Program-made: the position numbers and the translations under genes
The notes under the pieces: generated by a model
Seen by the model: the letters and a program-made list of their open reading frames with translations, nothing else
Told to the model about the DNA's origin: nothing
Database searches by the model: none
In this document: piece after piece, positions 34,264 through 46,211 of the stretch
Position numbering within the stretch: position 1 is the stretch's first letter
How the letters are laid out: the number at the start of each line of letters is the position of its first letter
DNA from: Pyrus communis
Taxonomy: Eukaryota; Streptophyta; Magnoliopsida; Rosales; Rosaceae
Assembly: GCF_963583255.1 (NCBI RefSeq)
Contig: NC_084817.1
Location: 13,026,121 to 13,090,120 of the forward strand
Length of the DNA: 64,000 bases
Direction of reading: 5' to 3'

Positions 34264-36068
34264 TGTTGGAAATGTGCCCTAAAACCAATCATATGATGAT
34301 ACTTTACGGACATTTCAAACTAATGTAGTTTAAATGTAAAGGGCAAAGATTATTGTTTGAGCTGTCTCATATAAATGTTATATGCTTAAACGATAAGTCC
34401 AAGGAATATGTGATTGGAAGAATGCAATCTAAAGAAGTTAGATTCATGAGACCATTCTTTCGTTGACACATCCTAAACGTTCCTGATCATAGGATTGTCA
34501 ATTGGGCATTGACAGTCCGTTAAGATCAGTACGTGCTATGTCTTCTCTCAGGGAGAGTGACTAGTCTCGAGTCATTGGTGTGTGTGACATCAAGACAACT
34601 ACGTAGGTGCTCAATAGAGAATGAGTTCACTGAACACGATCAACGAAGAGTTCTCATATTCATGTCACATGAGAACTCATGGTTGGGATAATGCAAAGTA
34701 GTCCTTTGACCTGAGGCATCACAGTTGTCTTGTGGTTAGGTCCTTAATCTTTGATTATGTCAAAGTCACTCCATCAGGAGGGTGTCCACGGCATCGTCGG
34801 GGTTAAGCCACTTAGCCATGGAGGCAAGTGAATGCGCAACAAGGGATCTCTAACCTTCAAACTGTTTGAGGGAGAATACTCTATGATATGATTTAGAATC
34901 TCTGGCCAGAGTATGAATGAGATGTTGGAATGCGTTCCAAATCACATTCAAGGTAATCATATAAGCACAAGACTCACATTGGATAGTAGACATGAATAAA
35001 CTATCAAACCAAACAATGTGGTCAAGAGTATTGTATTAGAGAAAGACCGTATTGCATTTGTAATCCTAAAACTGAATAGGTTCTCCACCTCTTCTGATTA
35101 GCTTGGGTAACCATGACATGCTGCTAGGCGTCAACCATGGTTTGTGGAAGCCCTAAAAGTGTATTATCACTAACGGGAGAATTGAAAGTAAGTTTCAATT
35201 CACAATCGATTTGAAAGAGTTTGAATCGCCCACTGCCTCGCTAAAAGGAACCTAAAGGATCGTACACCGTGTAAGGTAAAGATTGAAGATTCAACGGAGA
35301 TGAGTAAGAATAATTAAATGGTTTAATTATTTATGGCAAGGATTAATTAATATGTTAATTAATCAAACGAATAAGTTCGTTAAAGACCTCGGGATAGTTT
35401 TGGACCTTAAGGCCCAATGGGCTTCGAACGTCAAGTCCATTGACTTAAGTTGTATGACAACTTAATGAATAATGATTCACAAAGGCCCAAATAGCCCAAT
35501 AAATCCCCTTAAATTCGGCCATTTAGAGGAGGGTAGTGAACTTGGCTTAATTGCAAGTTTGCCACTCCATTGTGAGGTGGTATAAAGACATCTTTATAGC
35601 CATTTCATCCTTAGGGTTTTTCTAAGGAGAAAAGATGAAAACAAACTCTCCGTTCTCTCTAAAATGGCCTGCCACCTTGAGTAAAAACATCTAGCAATCT
35701 TACTTCCTCAAGGTCACTCATTTCTTCTCCAATCTTACCTTGGTGTGGAGACTTAGAGGTTCTCAATTTTGGGAACTTGGAGAAACCTTTTCATTCATCC
35801 AAATCCATGGATCTAAGATGCAAGGAATGAAGGCCCTCTCTTTGGGTGATTAGCCTTTGCTTATGCAAAGAGGAATCTACAAAGGTATTGATTTCTCAAC
35901 TCACTTTGTTTTTGAGTTGAGTCTTGGTTCACCTATCTACTAGGCTTTGAAGTTCATGGGTTAAGTTTTGTTTTTGAGTGCATATAAACATGATTCCGCC
36001 TTTTAATTGTTAATTGCATGTTGTTGATGTTGCTCAAATGAACTTGTTTTTTCACAAATTTTCCTTCA
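34264..36068 (+). repeat. 5' LTR of the copia-type element
   Basis: 1805 bp, TGTTGGAAATG...TTTTCCTTCA. It contains the uninterrupted GTGGAAGCCCTAAAAG site (about 35146) that holds the inner insertion in the 3' copy, so it serves as the empty-site reference. Confidence 0.92.
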
Positions 36069-36070
36069 AG

Positions 36071-36083
36071 TGGTATCAAGAGC
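36071..36083 (+). other. Primer-binding site of the copia-type element
   Basis: TGGTATCAAGAGC, initiator-methionine-tRNA type, two bases after the LTR end. Confidence 0.75.
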
Positions 36084-39000
36084 CTAGGTCTAGTAGTTGG
36101 TGAATCCTTTTGGGTTTTGTAGTTCATAGTTTGTGATTTGAATGTTGTAATTGTTACAAGCTTTATTCTTGCTTTTTTGAATGTAAATTTTGTTAGAAAA
36201 TTTGCCATCTCAAATGTTGTAGATGTAGTTCATATGAGCATGAATTTTGGAGCTAAAATTTGGTGCCATGTTTTTGGGGAAATTCGGCCAAATCCAAAGG
36301 GTGGATTTTTGGGTTCTTGTTTGACTTGTTAAAAGTGTTTTAAAGTGAATTTTGGAACCCCTATGTACCCTAGTATGGTTGTATGTTATTTCCCTTAAGT
36401 TTGAGTGGTTTTGGTATGTTTTTGGGTGAAGAATGTTCATGGAGCTCTTATGGGTTTTCATGGATGTTCTTCATTGTTCTTGATATGTTCTTGCCAAGAA
36501 CAAAAGGTTTGGTGTTTTGATTCAAAGTTTTGATTTATTTCATAAAGTTTTTGTTTTGAAATATTTCTTATGTTTAAATATATTAGATATTTATTTTGAA
36601 AAATTAAAGAAATTTTAGTGGGTAGGTGTGTAATGATTTATTCCATTTCACCCACCCCACTTACAAAAACTTTGAAATTTTTTTTTTATTACTTTGCTTC
36701 AAAACCGGCCACCCTACTCAATTAGGGTCCTTGTGGGGCTTTTATGCAATTACATAAAGTTTTGATACTTTTGTGTATTTGTAGTTTGACCCAAAAGTTT
36801 ACGTTTTTACGTAAAGGTCCAAAATCACTAAAAGGGCAAATTGTTTTGCTCCTTTAATGAAGTTTTAGCTTTTGTGGAAATTTTTTGGGTTCTAGTTGTA
36901 ATTACATGAAGTAGTGGACTTTTGTGTTTTTACAAAGTGACCCCAAAAGTTTAAGTTTTGCAAAATGGCCCAAAAGTTGAGGTCATAGCATTTTGGCCCA
37001 AATTAGGTAGAGAACAAAATTGTTTTGTCTCTTTAAATGAGAATTGGATTTTCATTTCATTTAGCTCCATTTAAATCAATTCTATGGATACAAAGACCAA
37101 ATGAAAATGTTGCATTCAAGTTTAATTAGTTAAAGCGTTAATTAATTAAAGAAAGGGTGATTATGAACCTAAGCCTACGATAATTGAGCTATGTGAATGG
37201 CCGTTTCAAATTTGTTTGAACCATGGGAATGAGTAGATTAAATTTTGGTTGTAATTTGATATGATCAATTGTTGTAAAAGAGCATAAGCTCTTCTTTACT
37301 TTAAAGTAATTTGATTTGATCAATTGTTGTAAAAGAGCATAAGCTCTTATTTACTTTGAAGTACTCCTTTCTTGTTTTATTCGATATGCATGAAATTGGA
37401 GTAGTTGGGTCCAACGCCCAATAAGACAACACGCCTTAATGTGATTAAACGCGTAACTAAAATCAATCACCATCCCTAGACCGAGATTCAACACTAGGCT
37501 CGTGTTGAATCAAATCAAAGGTTCATAGTCATCCTAAGGCCCTAAGGCAACTATATAGTCCATCAATGAATGCAAATTTTATGTTAGTAGTACCATATAG
37601 TCTTGCTTTAAAAACCGTTTTAAAAGCATAGTGGGAGTATTATATACTACTAAATCAATCATATGGACCAATAGTTGTAATAGGACCAAAATGTTTTAAT
37701 TGGATTAAAATGTATGTTTATATGTGATGAGACCTAAAAACCCTCAACCAAATGATTATTAAGTTGATAAGCGAGAGATGCTTTGAATATCTCTTCGTAG
37801 GCCTTCCACCGTGGTGGGCTCCAATCGTTTGTGACTCATGCACCGGCTTCACCCTATAATGGGGAAGTACAAAGTATGTGCTTACATCCAGGAGGAGTCC
37901 ATAAACATATGATGAGGTGAGTGTAGACAACGAGTATGACCAACATGATATAATTCTGAGGTTGTGCTTGAACCTCTACATAAACTAAGCATGGTGGGAA
38001 TAACTTAACTAAGTGCAATGGTGCCAACATGATATAATTCTGAGGCATTCATTCTCTAGAGGCCAAACTAGATGGGTAATTACAAGAGTTGTAAATGACT
38101 AAAGTGTTATTCTCTCATCATTATTTTTGCTAACCAACATGATATAATTCTGAGGAGGGCTTGGTAATGGTGAGTCTCCCATACCCCGCTAAGAGTTCAA
38201 CAAAACTCTCGAATTCCGATGAGGGATATGGAATTTGCCAAAAATAGTGGGTGGTGCTATTTTGATTTAAAGACCCGGATCAAATAGCTTAAAATCAATC
38301 AATTTATATTCGTTATGTATTTGTTTACCAATATATTTGCAAAAAGCTATCCAAAACTTGACAAAGAAAAACCGAACGCTTTAGTTTCCGAACTTGGTAC
38401 CACAATCCCATAGATTGTCTTGAATGGATTGTAAAAGTGCCTAAGTAGTCTCATCCTCACAATCTTCCTATTGATAATGTATCAATGGAAGAACATGTTA
38501 GATAAGTCTACCATGAAGAGGACAATGCAAACTCTAGTGCTTGTCTCTTTGTTACACGAACAAGGAACTTGAGAAGTAAGCACAAGGGCATGGACACTTT
38601 ATGTGCCATGATTCTTCACTTACAAATTGTTGTATGAAGAAATGAGAGTTGCCTTGAACAACTCTTGAAAGTTTGTAATTATGTTGAGAACATAATGGTT
38701 GGTTGACAAAAATAGTCCATCAACATGGACTTATGATGATTTTGAATCATTGAATGTTGAAGTGTCAAAACACTTAACGAGACGGAAACTAGGCAAGGAC
38801 TTCACCTTTGTGTCCCTATCCTAATGGTTTACTAAGTTTATTGTAAACTATATAGTGAACAATAACCGCACGCTCTCCAAATCGTTTGATGTGTATAACA
38901 CATTTGAAATACGTTTCAAGAGAGATAGTGGGAGTTTAGGGACCATGACTATTGTAGTCAAAAGGGAAGTCAAATGAAGAAGGCAAAATAACTCCAAGGG
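36084..39000 (+). other. Non-coding leader of the copia-type element with internal duplications
   Basis: No gene is seen. A tandem duplication of about 58 bp (TGATCAATTGTTGTAAAAGA... at about 37258-37370) and three identical 22-bp copies of CCAACATGATATAATTCTGA+GG (37940-37961, 38024-38045, 38134-38155) are present. Confidence 0.65.
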
Positions 39001-41463
39001 AACAAACTTTCTTTATGAAAGGATGGACATTGGAAGGGGTATTTGCAAGAAATGTCTTGCAAGTGTCAAGAACACACCTTTCGAAGGTGTTGTAAAATGT
39101 TCTTGAATAATTCAAAACAGTTGGTTCTTCTACTTGAATACATGATTCTATATTAGCAACTATGTTTTACAATTGTTGTAAAAATGTGCTAATAAAAGGT
39201 AGAAGATTAATGAGAGAAGAGAAAGTACTTCACATTCGGAAAGTGAATAAAATATAGATCCCTGCGAAAGCGGATTGTACTTACTTCCTCGTATGAACTA
39301 CCAAAGAAATTGGAAAATACTAAAGATTGTCTTTACATTCCAATTTTAATGAACTTAAATCCGTCACTATAGTAGAGATGGATAAATGTTTTGTTTGACA
39401 AAACATTGTTCTTTATTAATCAATAATTAGATTATTGTAATTTAATTGGTTGTCTCTATAGTAGAGATGATGTGGTAGTTTAACTGTTTAGAATACGAAG
39501 ATGCTTAAAACCCAAAAGGTTGCAAGGTAGTGACTAATCCCAACTGAGTTGTGATACCTCTAAAACATAAGTTACGAGTTGGTCATAGATGGATGCTTTG
39601 GATCGTTAGATCCGGATCCAATACCTTCTTGTTAAAATTGTATAGAGGCGAAATGTTCGAATCTTTATTCTTTTGGAAAGAAGAAAGAATCACAAAGTTG
39701 TTGAGGTTAATTCACTAAGATATTAGTGGCACTTGTCCACAACATAATACTACTCATGTTGTATGACATTCACCGAAGATCACTCTCGGTTGGACTATAG
39801 TTTATTTTGAATAAACACAAGTCCGAATACTTTGCAAAAGGTTTCAAAGAATTCAAGAAATGTAAGTTGATGAGTAAGACGTCTAAAGTATTTACCTCCT
39901 TGGATCAAAATCCAAGGAAAGATAACACTTTAGATGAGTTTCCTTGAAAGATATCAAGGAAAATGGCATCATAAGATAATGAATTTCTCCATTAGGAGAA
40001 GAACGAACTTGAATAAAATTTAGTTCGTTGGATGTTATCTATTACCCATATATAGGATATATATACTTCTAAAACAATATGATTGTCAATTAGAAGATCT
40101 TCCAAAATTTTCATAACTCCATAAGATGTAGTTGGAAAGAAAGACAAATCTTAAACATGTTAAGATTTGGGGTTGTGTGTTAATAAGCAATATTTGTTTG
40201 ATATGATCAACAAATATAACAACCTAGTTCCTACACCACAAGCTCCAAGGTAGTCGAGAAGGATTTATAAATCGTCTCAAGACATATAAGTTGTAGAGAT
40301 CCATCCATCATGAATCTCAGCAAGTTAGTGGGAGCTATAAGCATCTTATGAGAAAAAGGATCAAATCGTTTGATTTCTCATAAAGATGTAAATGAATCTT
40401 TTGTTTACTAGGTTTACAAAAGATTAGTGGGAGTTAATCATATTCCTAAATTTGAATATATATACATGATATATATTAATTTTGAAAATGAAAGGAATTC
40501 TTCATCGTTAAAGTTATGACTTTAAACATTCTATAATAGAATGTATATGGGAGACATAGTCTATATACATGGGATGGAAATCTATAATGATAGATTTCAA
40601 GATATAATTGGATTATATCAATCCCTAAAATAGACAAGAGATGCTAGGAAGTTTCTCATATGATGATAAACTTCAATTAGAATGACAATTCTAGTGAGAC
40701 TAGGAAGTTGTTCTTCTCAAAGGGAATGTACCCTTTGACTCCCAAAGAAATAATGCGTAAATAGAATCCTTTATGCAGAAAGGTGATTTATGTATTTCAT
40801 ATTGTATGAAAACATTGATATAAGTTGTACCTAGAACGGTACAAGATGATATCAGTGCAAGCCCAGGATCAGAACCATGGCAACTGTCAAGTGAATCCTT
40901 AGGTCTTTAAGAAATACTAAGGATGGATTCCTCAAAGAATGAGGAAGAATTAGAGTAATGTAATGGAAGCGTAAATGTATTAGATTATGAATCTAATCCA
41001 TCATAGAATATCTCTTCATTATGAATGAAGTGATAATGAGATATCTCTTTATTATGACTAAAGAGATATTTGGATGGAAACGTTAAAAGTAATGACTTTA
41101 ATGTGTTCCATCATGTATGCAAAATATATTGCCATATAGAAGCTTACAACATTGTTGTTTGGATGGGAAAGTTCATTTATGAACTCTCCATTCGGTTCCA
41201 ACCAGAAAGTGTATGACACTAATGGGGCAATAGCTCAAGCCAGGGAATCAAGGTCTCATCAAGGTCCGAACTCAAATGAGAGACTGAACCACATGATTGA
41301 GAATCATGTATAATGGTGACGTCGTTATTCTCAAGGTTGCTTCTATGGATAACATATAGATATCCATTGTTTAGGCCTACTACTCAGCCATTTATGAAAT
41401 GAATTACAGAAGAGGTATCATCACTGATGACTAAGCTGATTGGCTCTAGTGCAAGTGGGAGAT
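39001..41463 (+). pseudogene. Highly decayed copia gag-pol traces
   Basis: Translated fragments in all three frames recall copia proteins in the right order: a zinc-knuckle-like GRGICKKCLAS (about 39030), pre-integrase FFWKEERITKLLRLIH with an in-frame stop (about 39670), integrase LNMLRFGVVCL (about 40150), RT/RNase H DDISASPGSEPWQLS (about 40850) and the RNase H end DTNGAIAQARESRSHQ (about 41215). All are separated by stops and lost segments. This looks like long-standing decay inside a family that still moves. Confidence 0.6.
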
Positions 41464-42351
41464 TGTTGGAAATGTGCCCTAAAACCAATCATATGATGAT
41501 ACTTTACGGACATTTCAAACTAATGTAGTTTAAATGTAAAGGGCAAAGATTATTGTTTGAGCCGTCTCATATAAATGTTATATGCTTAAACGATAAGTCC
41601 AAGGAATATGTGATTTGAAGAATGCAATCTAAAGAAGTTAGATTCATGAGACCATTCTTTCGTTGACACATCCTAAACGTTCCTGATCATAGGATTGTCA
41701 ATTGGGCATTGACAGTCCGTTAAGATCAGTACGTGCTATGTCTTCTCTCAGGGAGAGTGACTAGTCTCGAGTCATTGGTGTGTGTGACATCAAGACAAGT
41801 ACGTAGGTGCTCAATAGAGAATGAGTTCACTGAACACGATCAACGAAGAGTTCTCATATTCATGTCACATGAGAACTCATGGTTGGGATAATGCAAAGTA
41901 GTCCTTTGACCTGAGGCATCACAGTTGTCTTGTGGTTAGGTCCTTAATCTTTGATTATGTCAAAGTCACTCCATCAGGAGGGTGTCCACAGCATCGTCGG
42001 GGTTAAGCCACTTAGCCATGGAGGCAAGTGAATGCGCAACAAGGGATCTCTAACCTTCAAACTGTTTGAGGGAGAATACTCTATGATATGATTTAGAATC
42101 TCTGGCCAGAGTATGAATGAGATGTTGGAATGCGTTCCAAATCACATTCAAGGTAATCATATAAGCACAAGACTCACATTGGATAGTAGACATGAATAAA
42201 CTATCAAACCAAACAATGTGGTCAAGAGTATTGTATTAGAGAAAGACCGTATTGCATTTGTAATCCTAAAACTGAATAGGTTCTCCACCTCTTCTGATTA
42301 GCTTGGGTAACCATGACATGCTGCTAGGCGTCAACCATGGTTTGTGGAAGC
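41464..42351 (+). repeat. 3' LTR of the copia-type element, first piece
   Basis: 888 bp matching 34264-35151, ending in the GAAGC duplicated by the inner insertion (42347-42351). Confidence 0.92.
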
Positions 42352-42639
42352 TGATAGGAGCATATTCATGCGACTTAAATGGCTTGTTCTCGTGCATTTA
42401 CGTTATGTTTCTTTAGTTATTTTAGTACTTTAAGCTATTTTCGTGTGTTTGTAGGTCCAAAGGGCTAAAGGAGCAAAAAGATGCATTTTGGAGATTTTTG
42501 GAGCACTTTTGGGCTAAGGATGGATAGCTTATGCTTGGAGCCAAAGTGTTGGACGAAATTGAAGACCTAATTGGAGCCAAAGTGTTGGAACCTTGTTCTC
42601 TTTAGTTTTAGGACATTTAAACCTTTCCTAATCCCAATC

Positions 42640-43290
42640 ATGCCATGCATAACACACATCCATTCTAACACATTGTCATTGCACATGCATTTCCTTCATT
42701 AATTAACCCACATGCTCCCATTACTTATCATAACCACATATCATATCACTTATCACTTATCACTTATCATCATCACTTTAGCTTTAATTCACATGAACAT
42801 TCACTCACCACAAACATTTCACATGCTTTCCTATTCAATTAAATCAGCCACATGCATTCATCATCATAACCTAGCTGTCATTCCACTTCATTGCACATGC
42901 ATCTTCAAAGAAATCAGATTTCCATCATATTCACATGCATTCATCATCATAACCTAGCTGTCATTCCACTTCATTGCACATGCATCTTCAAAGAAATCAG
43001 ATTTCCATCATATTCACATGCATTCCATCTTTTAATTTAATCACATGCACATTCACCTTGCTTTGCAGAAAATCCACTTCATAACACATGCATCTTGGCA
43101 GATTTCACATGCACTCATGCACATTCACCTTAATCATTCACATAGCTTTAATCCACATGCATTTCCACCTAGATTTCCACCTCACAACCACCAGAAATCA
43201 ACCAAAAACGTGCATTCCCTTTCATTTCTGTCAAAACACATGCATTTCCACCCTTTAATCACATGCACAAACAGCCACATGCATCTCCCA
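42640..43290. promoter_or_regulatory. Array of CATGCA (RY-type) motifs upstream of the LTR TATA box
   Basis: About 14 copies of CATGCA, mostly as CACATGCA, within 650 bp ending some 60-80 bp before the TATA box. CATGCA is the RY core recognised by B3-domain factors such as ABI3/FUS3 in seeds. Function here is an inference. Confidence 0.45.
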
Positions 43291-43345
43291 TCACCATTTC
43301 AGATTTCCACCAAGTTCCTAGCTGTCATGTTCCCCCCATTTCACC

Positions 43346-43353
43346 TATAAATA
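43346..43353 (+). promoter_or_regulatory. LTR TATA box of inner element
   Basis: TATAAATA in CACCTATAAATACTC, with a matching copy in the 3' LTR at 51060-51067. Confidence 0.65.
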
Positions 43354-44880
43354 CTCATTCATTCATTCTCATTCATACACAATCCATTCACCACAAACCA
43401 CCCCCTTTGTGCCGTGAGTCTTCCCTACAAATCCAAACACCATCCTTCCATTCCTCCACCACTATCCAAACCATTCACACCATCAAACTATCCTTAGACC
43501 TTGTGCTACAACGAAGAGGAAGAGAAGAGTGCCTAAACATTCATACAATTCAAGTTTGAGTTGTTGGAATGTTTAGGTGTTTCTTTGATTTCAATGTTTA
43601 ATTTCAATACTCTTTGTTTTGTACGTATGAGGAATGGAAGAGAAGAGTGCCTAAACGTTCATACAATTCAAGTTTGAGTTGTTGGAATGTTTAGGTGTTT
43701 CTTTGATTTCAAAGTTATGAGGAAATTCGAAATATATGTTTATGCTTACATTTTGATTTGATTATTCTAATTGCGTTTCATAAGTTGTGATTCAATTTGT
43801 TTAACCGTTTTATTGATAACTTATTTATGTATGTTTATTGAGAGTGCACGCTTAATTTTCATGCATGAATATGACGCTAGAATATAAGTGAGTTTCACCT
43901 AATAGTTACGAACTTATATTCATAAGTAGTGGAGGTTGCTTATAAACAATCGCGTTAAACGAATTCTTGGCAAGAGTTTCATGCATTCATAGTAACGAAT
44001 GCCTCGTCAACACTTATAATTTTCATAGAGCGTAATGATTCTTGCTTGTACCTCTTCTATGCATTCATGTTGAGGACTTGTGGGGAATGTTTTGAATTGT
44101 CGCATGCATCATCCAATTCAATAACGTTAGGAAGATTTGAAGGTTAATTAGTGCATCACGGTTAACTTGGGGTGTTGAGAATTCATGGTTTATTGAAATG
44201 CAATTGGAAATCATTTTATTATGCAAGTATAACATATGTGGAGATGAACCCCTTAGCTATTCTATCATCCATTCATTCCATTTCATCAATTTCATAGTTA
44301 CATTCTGTTTTAAGTTTAATTTGTTCATTTAATTTAATTTCGTATAAACCTCAATCCCCCTTTACTTTAATGTCCAATTTAGTTAGAAAGTATCTTAGTT
44401 TGTGTTTATGAGTGTTTTGATTCATTTTATTTCCCAATTTCGTCCAAATTCACCAAAGTGCTCAAAACTGCCCAGAAAGTGATTTTAAGGCAGTTTTGAG
44501 TGTTTTGGGTGATGTTTGAGTCTTTTGGTTTGTTTTACTGTTTCAAGCATTTAGTTTTACATTCTTTGAGTTAGTTTAGTGTTTTATATTGTGTTTTTAC
44601 GTTCTTGAGTCATTTTGTTACACAAATTCGTCCAAATTTGTGTTTGTGCTCAAATCTGCCCAGAAAGTGGTTTTTAGGCAGATTTGAGTGTGTTTGTGTT
44701 GTTTTGAGTCCTTTGAGTCTTTGTGAACGTTTTTAACTTTGTTTTTATGTTTTTGAGTCAAATCCAAGTGATTAACAATCCCTCCTAATCCCCGGTCTAG
44801 AACGATCCCTACTTATACATATACTACAATTTGACGAAAAGAGGGTTTAATTTGTGTGCGTATAAATCACGCATCAAATT

Positions 44881-44899
44881 TTGGCGCCGTTGCCGGGGA
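44881..44899 (+). other. Primer-binding site of inner element
   Basis: TGGCGCCGTTGCCGGGGAT, identical in type to the outer Athila-like element. Confidence 0.85.
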
Positions 44900-45006
44900 T
44901 TAGTAAATTTGCTAATCTCTTGGATTGTTCGTTTCTGTTTTGTATTTTAGTTTTAGTTTTTTATTTGTGTTTTGTTTGTTGATTTTAAGTACTAGAGAAG
45001 AACAAC

Positions 45007-46116
45007 ATGGCACTTGATAATGCTTCTCTTTTGTCACAGCTCATGGAACGGTCCCAAATGCAAAGCGTTGATATATTTGATCTTCAATCAAGGAATAACG
45101 TGTTTTCCAATACTTACAATTCAGATTGGAGTGATCATTCAAACTCTATGTGGTGGGAAGCTCAACATGTTCAAGAAGAAGGATATTGGCAGCCACCACA
45201 ACCTCATATTCAATATGCCCAACCAAATTCAAGTTCGTCAATAGATTATAATCAAAAGCTTAATGAATTAATTTGTTTGGTGCAGGGCTCACAAAATCAA
45301 GAGAATGAGGCTCAACAAGAAGGATATTGGCAGCCATATGAGGAGTTCTATTCAACGCCTATGCAGACACCACAAAGGTTGGACCTCTTGGAAAAGCAAA
45401 TTGGGCAGATCGCGGAGTTCGTAGGACAGTTTCGAGACCAAGGCGAACTCCCTAGTTCAACCATTGAAAACTCGAAGGAAGATTTTGAAATCCATAATGC
45501 TATCACTTTGGGAAGTGCTATGGAGGTTGGAGCTGACCTAAAAATGTCCAAACATAGCCTAGAAGTGGATGAGGAGTTGCAATTTGAGGAAGAGGAATAC
45601 ACCCAACCCACGGCAAGGGTGGAAACACCTTTGCCGGAGGCACCTATTGCTCCTACGCCATCTAATTCAAGTAAGGTTGTTCCAAATTTAATTAATTCTA
45701 ACCCCATTCCACCTAATATCCCTATTCCTTGCAGGTTCATGAATTCCAAGGAAGAAGAAAGTGAAAAAGACATCTTGGAAGCCCTTCCAAAGGTGCAAAG
45801 TAGGGAATATCATGAATTCATCAAAGAGGACGTTCTTGAGGCAAACAACCCCAAAGAAGTTGAATTTTATGACACAAGACAAGGACCAATCCTCACATCA
45901 AATCTGTCCAAGGGCAAAGTTCCTGAAATGTTCAAAGAAGATGTGTTTATCCTTGAGTTCATGTCGGAGCACATAAGTAAGCCACCTCCTCCAATTTCAA
46001 TTTTCTTTTATACTAACATGTTGTTAATGATTCAGGCATCCAATCTTGAATTTAAACCATTACCGGATCATTTCAAGTATCACCGCCCATTCAAAGATAA
46101 ATTCCATGCCGATTGA
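45007..46116 (+). CDS. Truncated gag-linker protein of the inner non-autonomous element (369 aa)
   Basis: An intact frame of 369 codons starting MALDNASLLSQLMERSQMQS. The capsid core of gag is missing. The middle keeps the linker found before protease in related elements (LDLLEKQIGQIAEFVGQFRD, SSTIENSKEDFEIHNAITLG, KEEESEKDILEALPKVQ). The end joins sequence that in full elements lies after protease (PPPISIFFYTNMLLMIQASN, LEFKPLPDHFKYH), so protease and the capsid core are deleted while the frame was kept. Repeated GYWQP(P/Y) motifs occur near residues 57 and 104. The product may still associate with partner Gag, which is an inference. Confidence 0.7.
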   Translation: MALDNASLLSQLMERSQMQSVDIFDLQSRNNVFSNTYNSDWSDHSNSMWWEAQHVQEEGYWQPPQPHIQYAQPNSSSSIDYNQKLNELICLVQGSQNQENEAQQEGYWQPYEEFYSTPMQTPQRLDLLEKQIGQIAEFVGQFRDQGELPSSTIENSKEDFEIHNAITLGSAMEVGADLKMSKHSLEVDEELQFEEEEYTQPTARVETPLPEAPIAPTPSNSSKVVPNLINSNPIPPNIPIPCRFMNSKEEESEKDILEALPKVQSREYHEFIKEDVLEANNPKEVEFYDTRQGPILTSNLSKGKVPEMFKEDVFILEFMSEHISKPPPPISIFFYTNMLLMIQASNLEFKPLPDHFKYHRPFKDKFHAD

Positions 46117-46118
46117 TT

Positions 46119-46126
46119 CAGAAAAA

Positions 46127-46158
<32 letters not shown>

Positions 46159-46198
46159 AAGAGAAAAAAAAAAAAGAAAGAAAAATAAATAAAATAAA
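46119..46198. repeat. A-rich tract
   Basis: Long A runs broken by G. In the sense of the antisense ORF this is a T-rich tract just after the stop, equivalent to the poly-T at 27652-27688 after copy 1. Confidence 0.85.
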
Positions 46199-46211
46199 GC
46201 AGATGTAGCCT

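Larger units (their letters stand above)
42352..44876 (+). repeat. 5' LTR of inner element
   Basis: 2525 bp, TGATAGGAGC...CACGCATCA. It contains a dense CATGCA array (42640-43290), an 84-bp tandem duplication (about 42851-43017) and a TATA box (TATAAATA, 43346-43353). Open frames rich in His/Ser through 42712-43559 come from the repeat array and are not genes. Confidence 0.93.

Noticed and set aside
34264..42351. Possibility that the near-identical blocks at 34264 and 41464 are an assembly duplication
   Set aside because: They have the expected LTR ends, primer site, purine tract and a CTTAC duplication, and differ at several positions, so true LTRs are more likely.
42712..43559. Three overlapping His/Ser/Pro-rich open frames (repeated at 50426-51213)
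   Set aside because: They are readings of the CATGCA/CACATTCA repeat array in an LTR and occur in both LTR copies. No start context or protein similarity.
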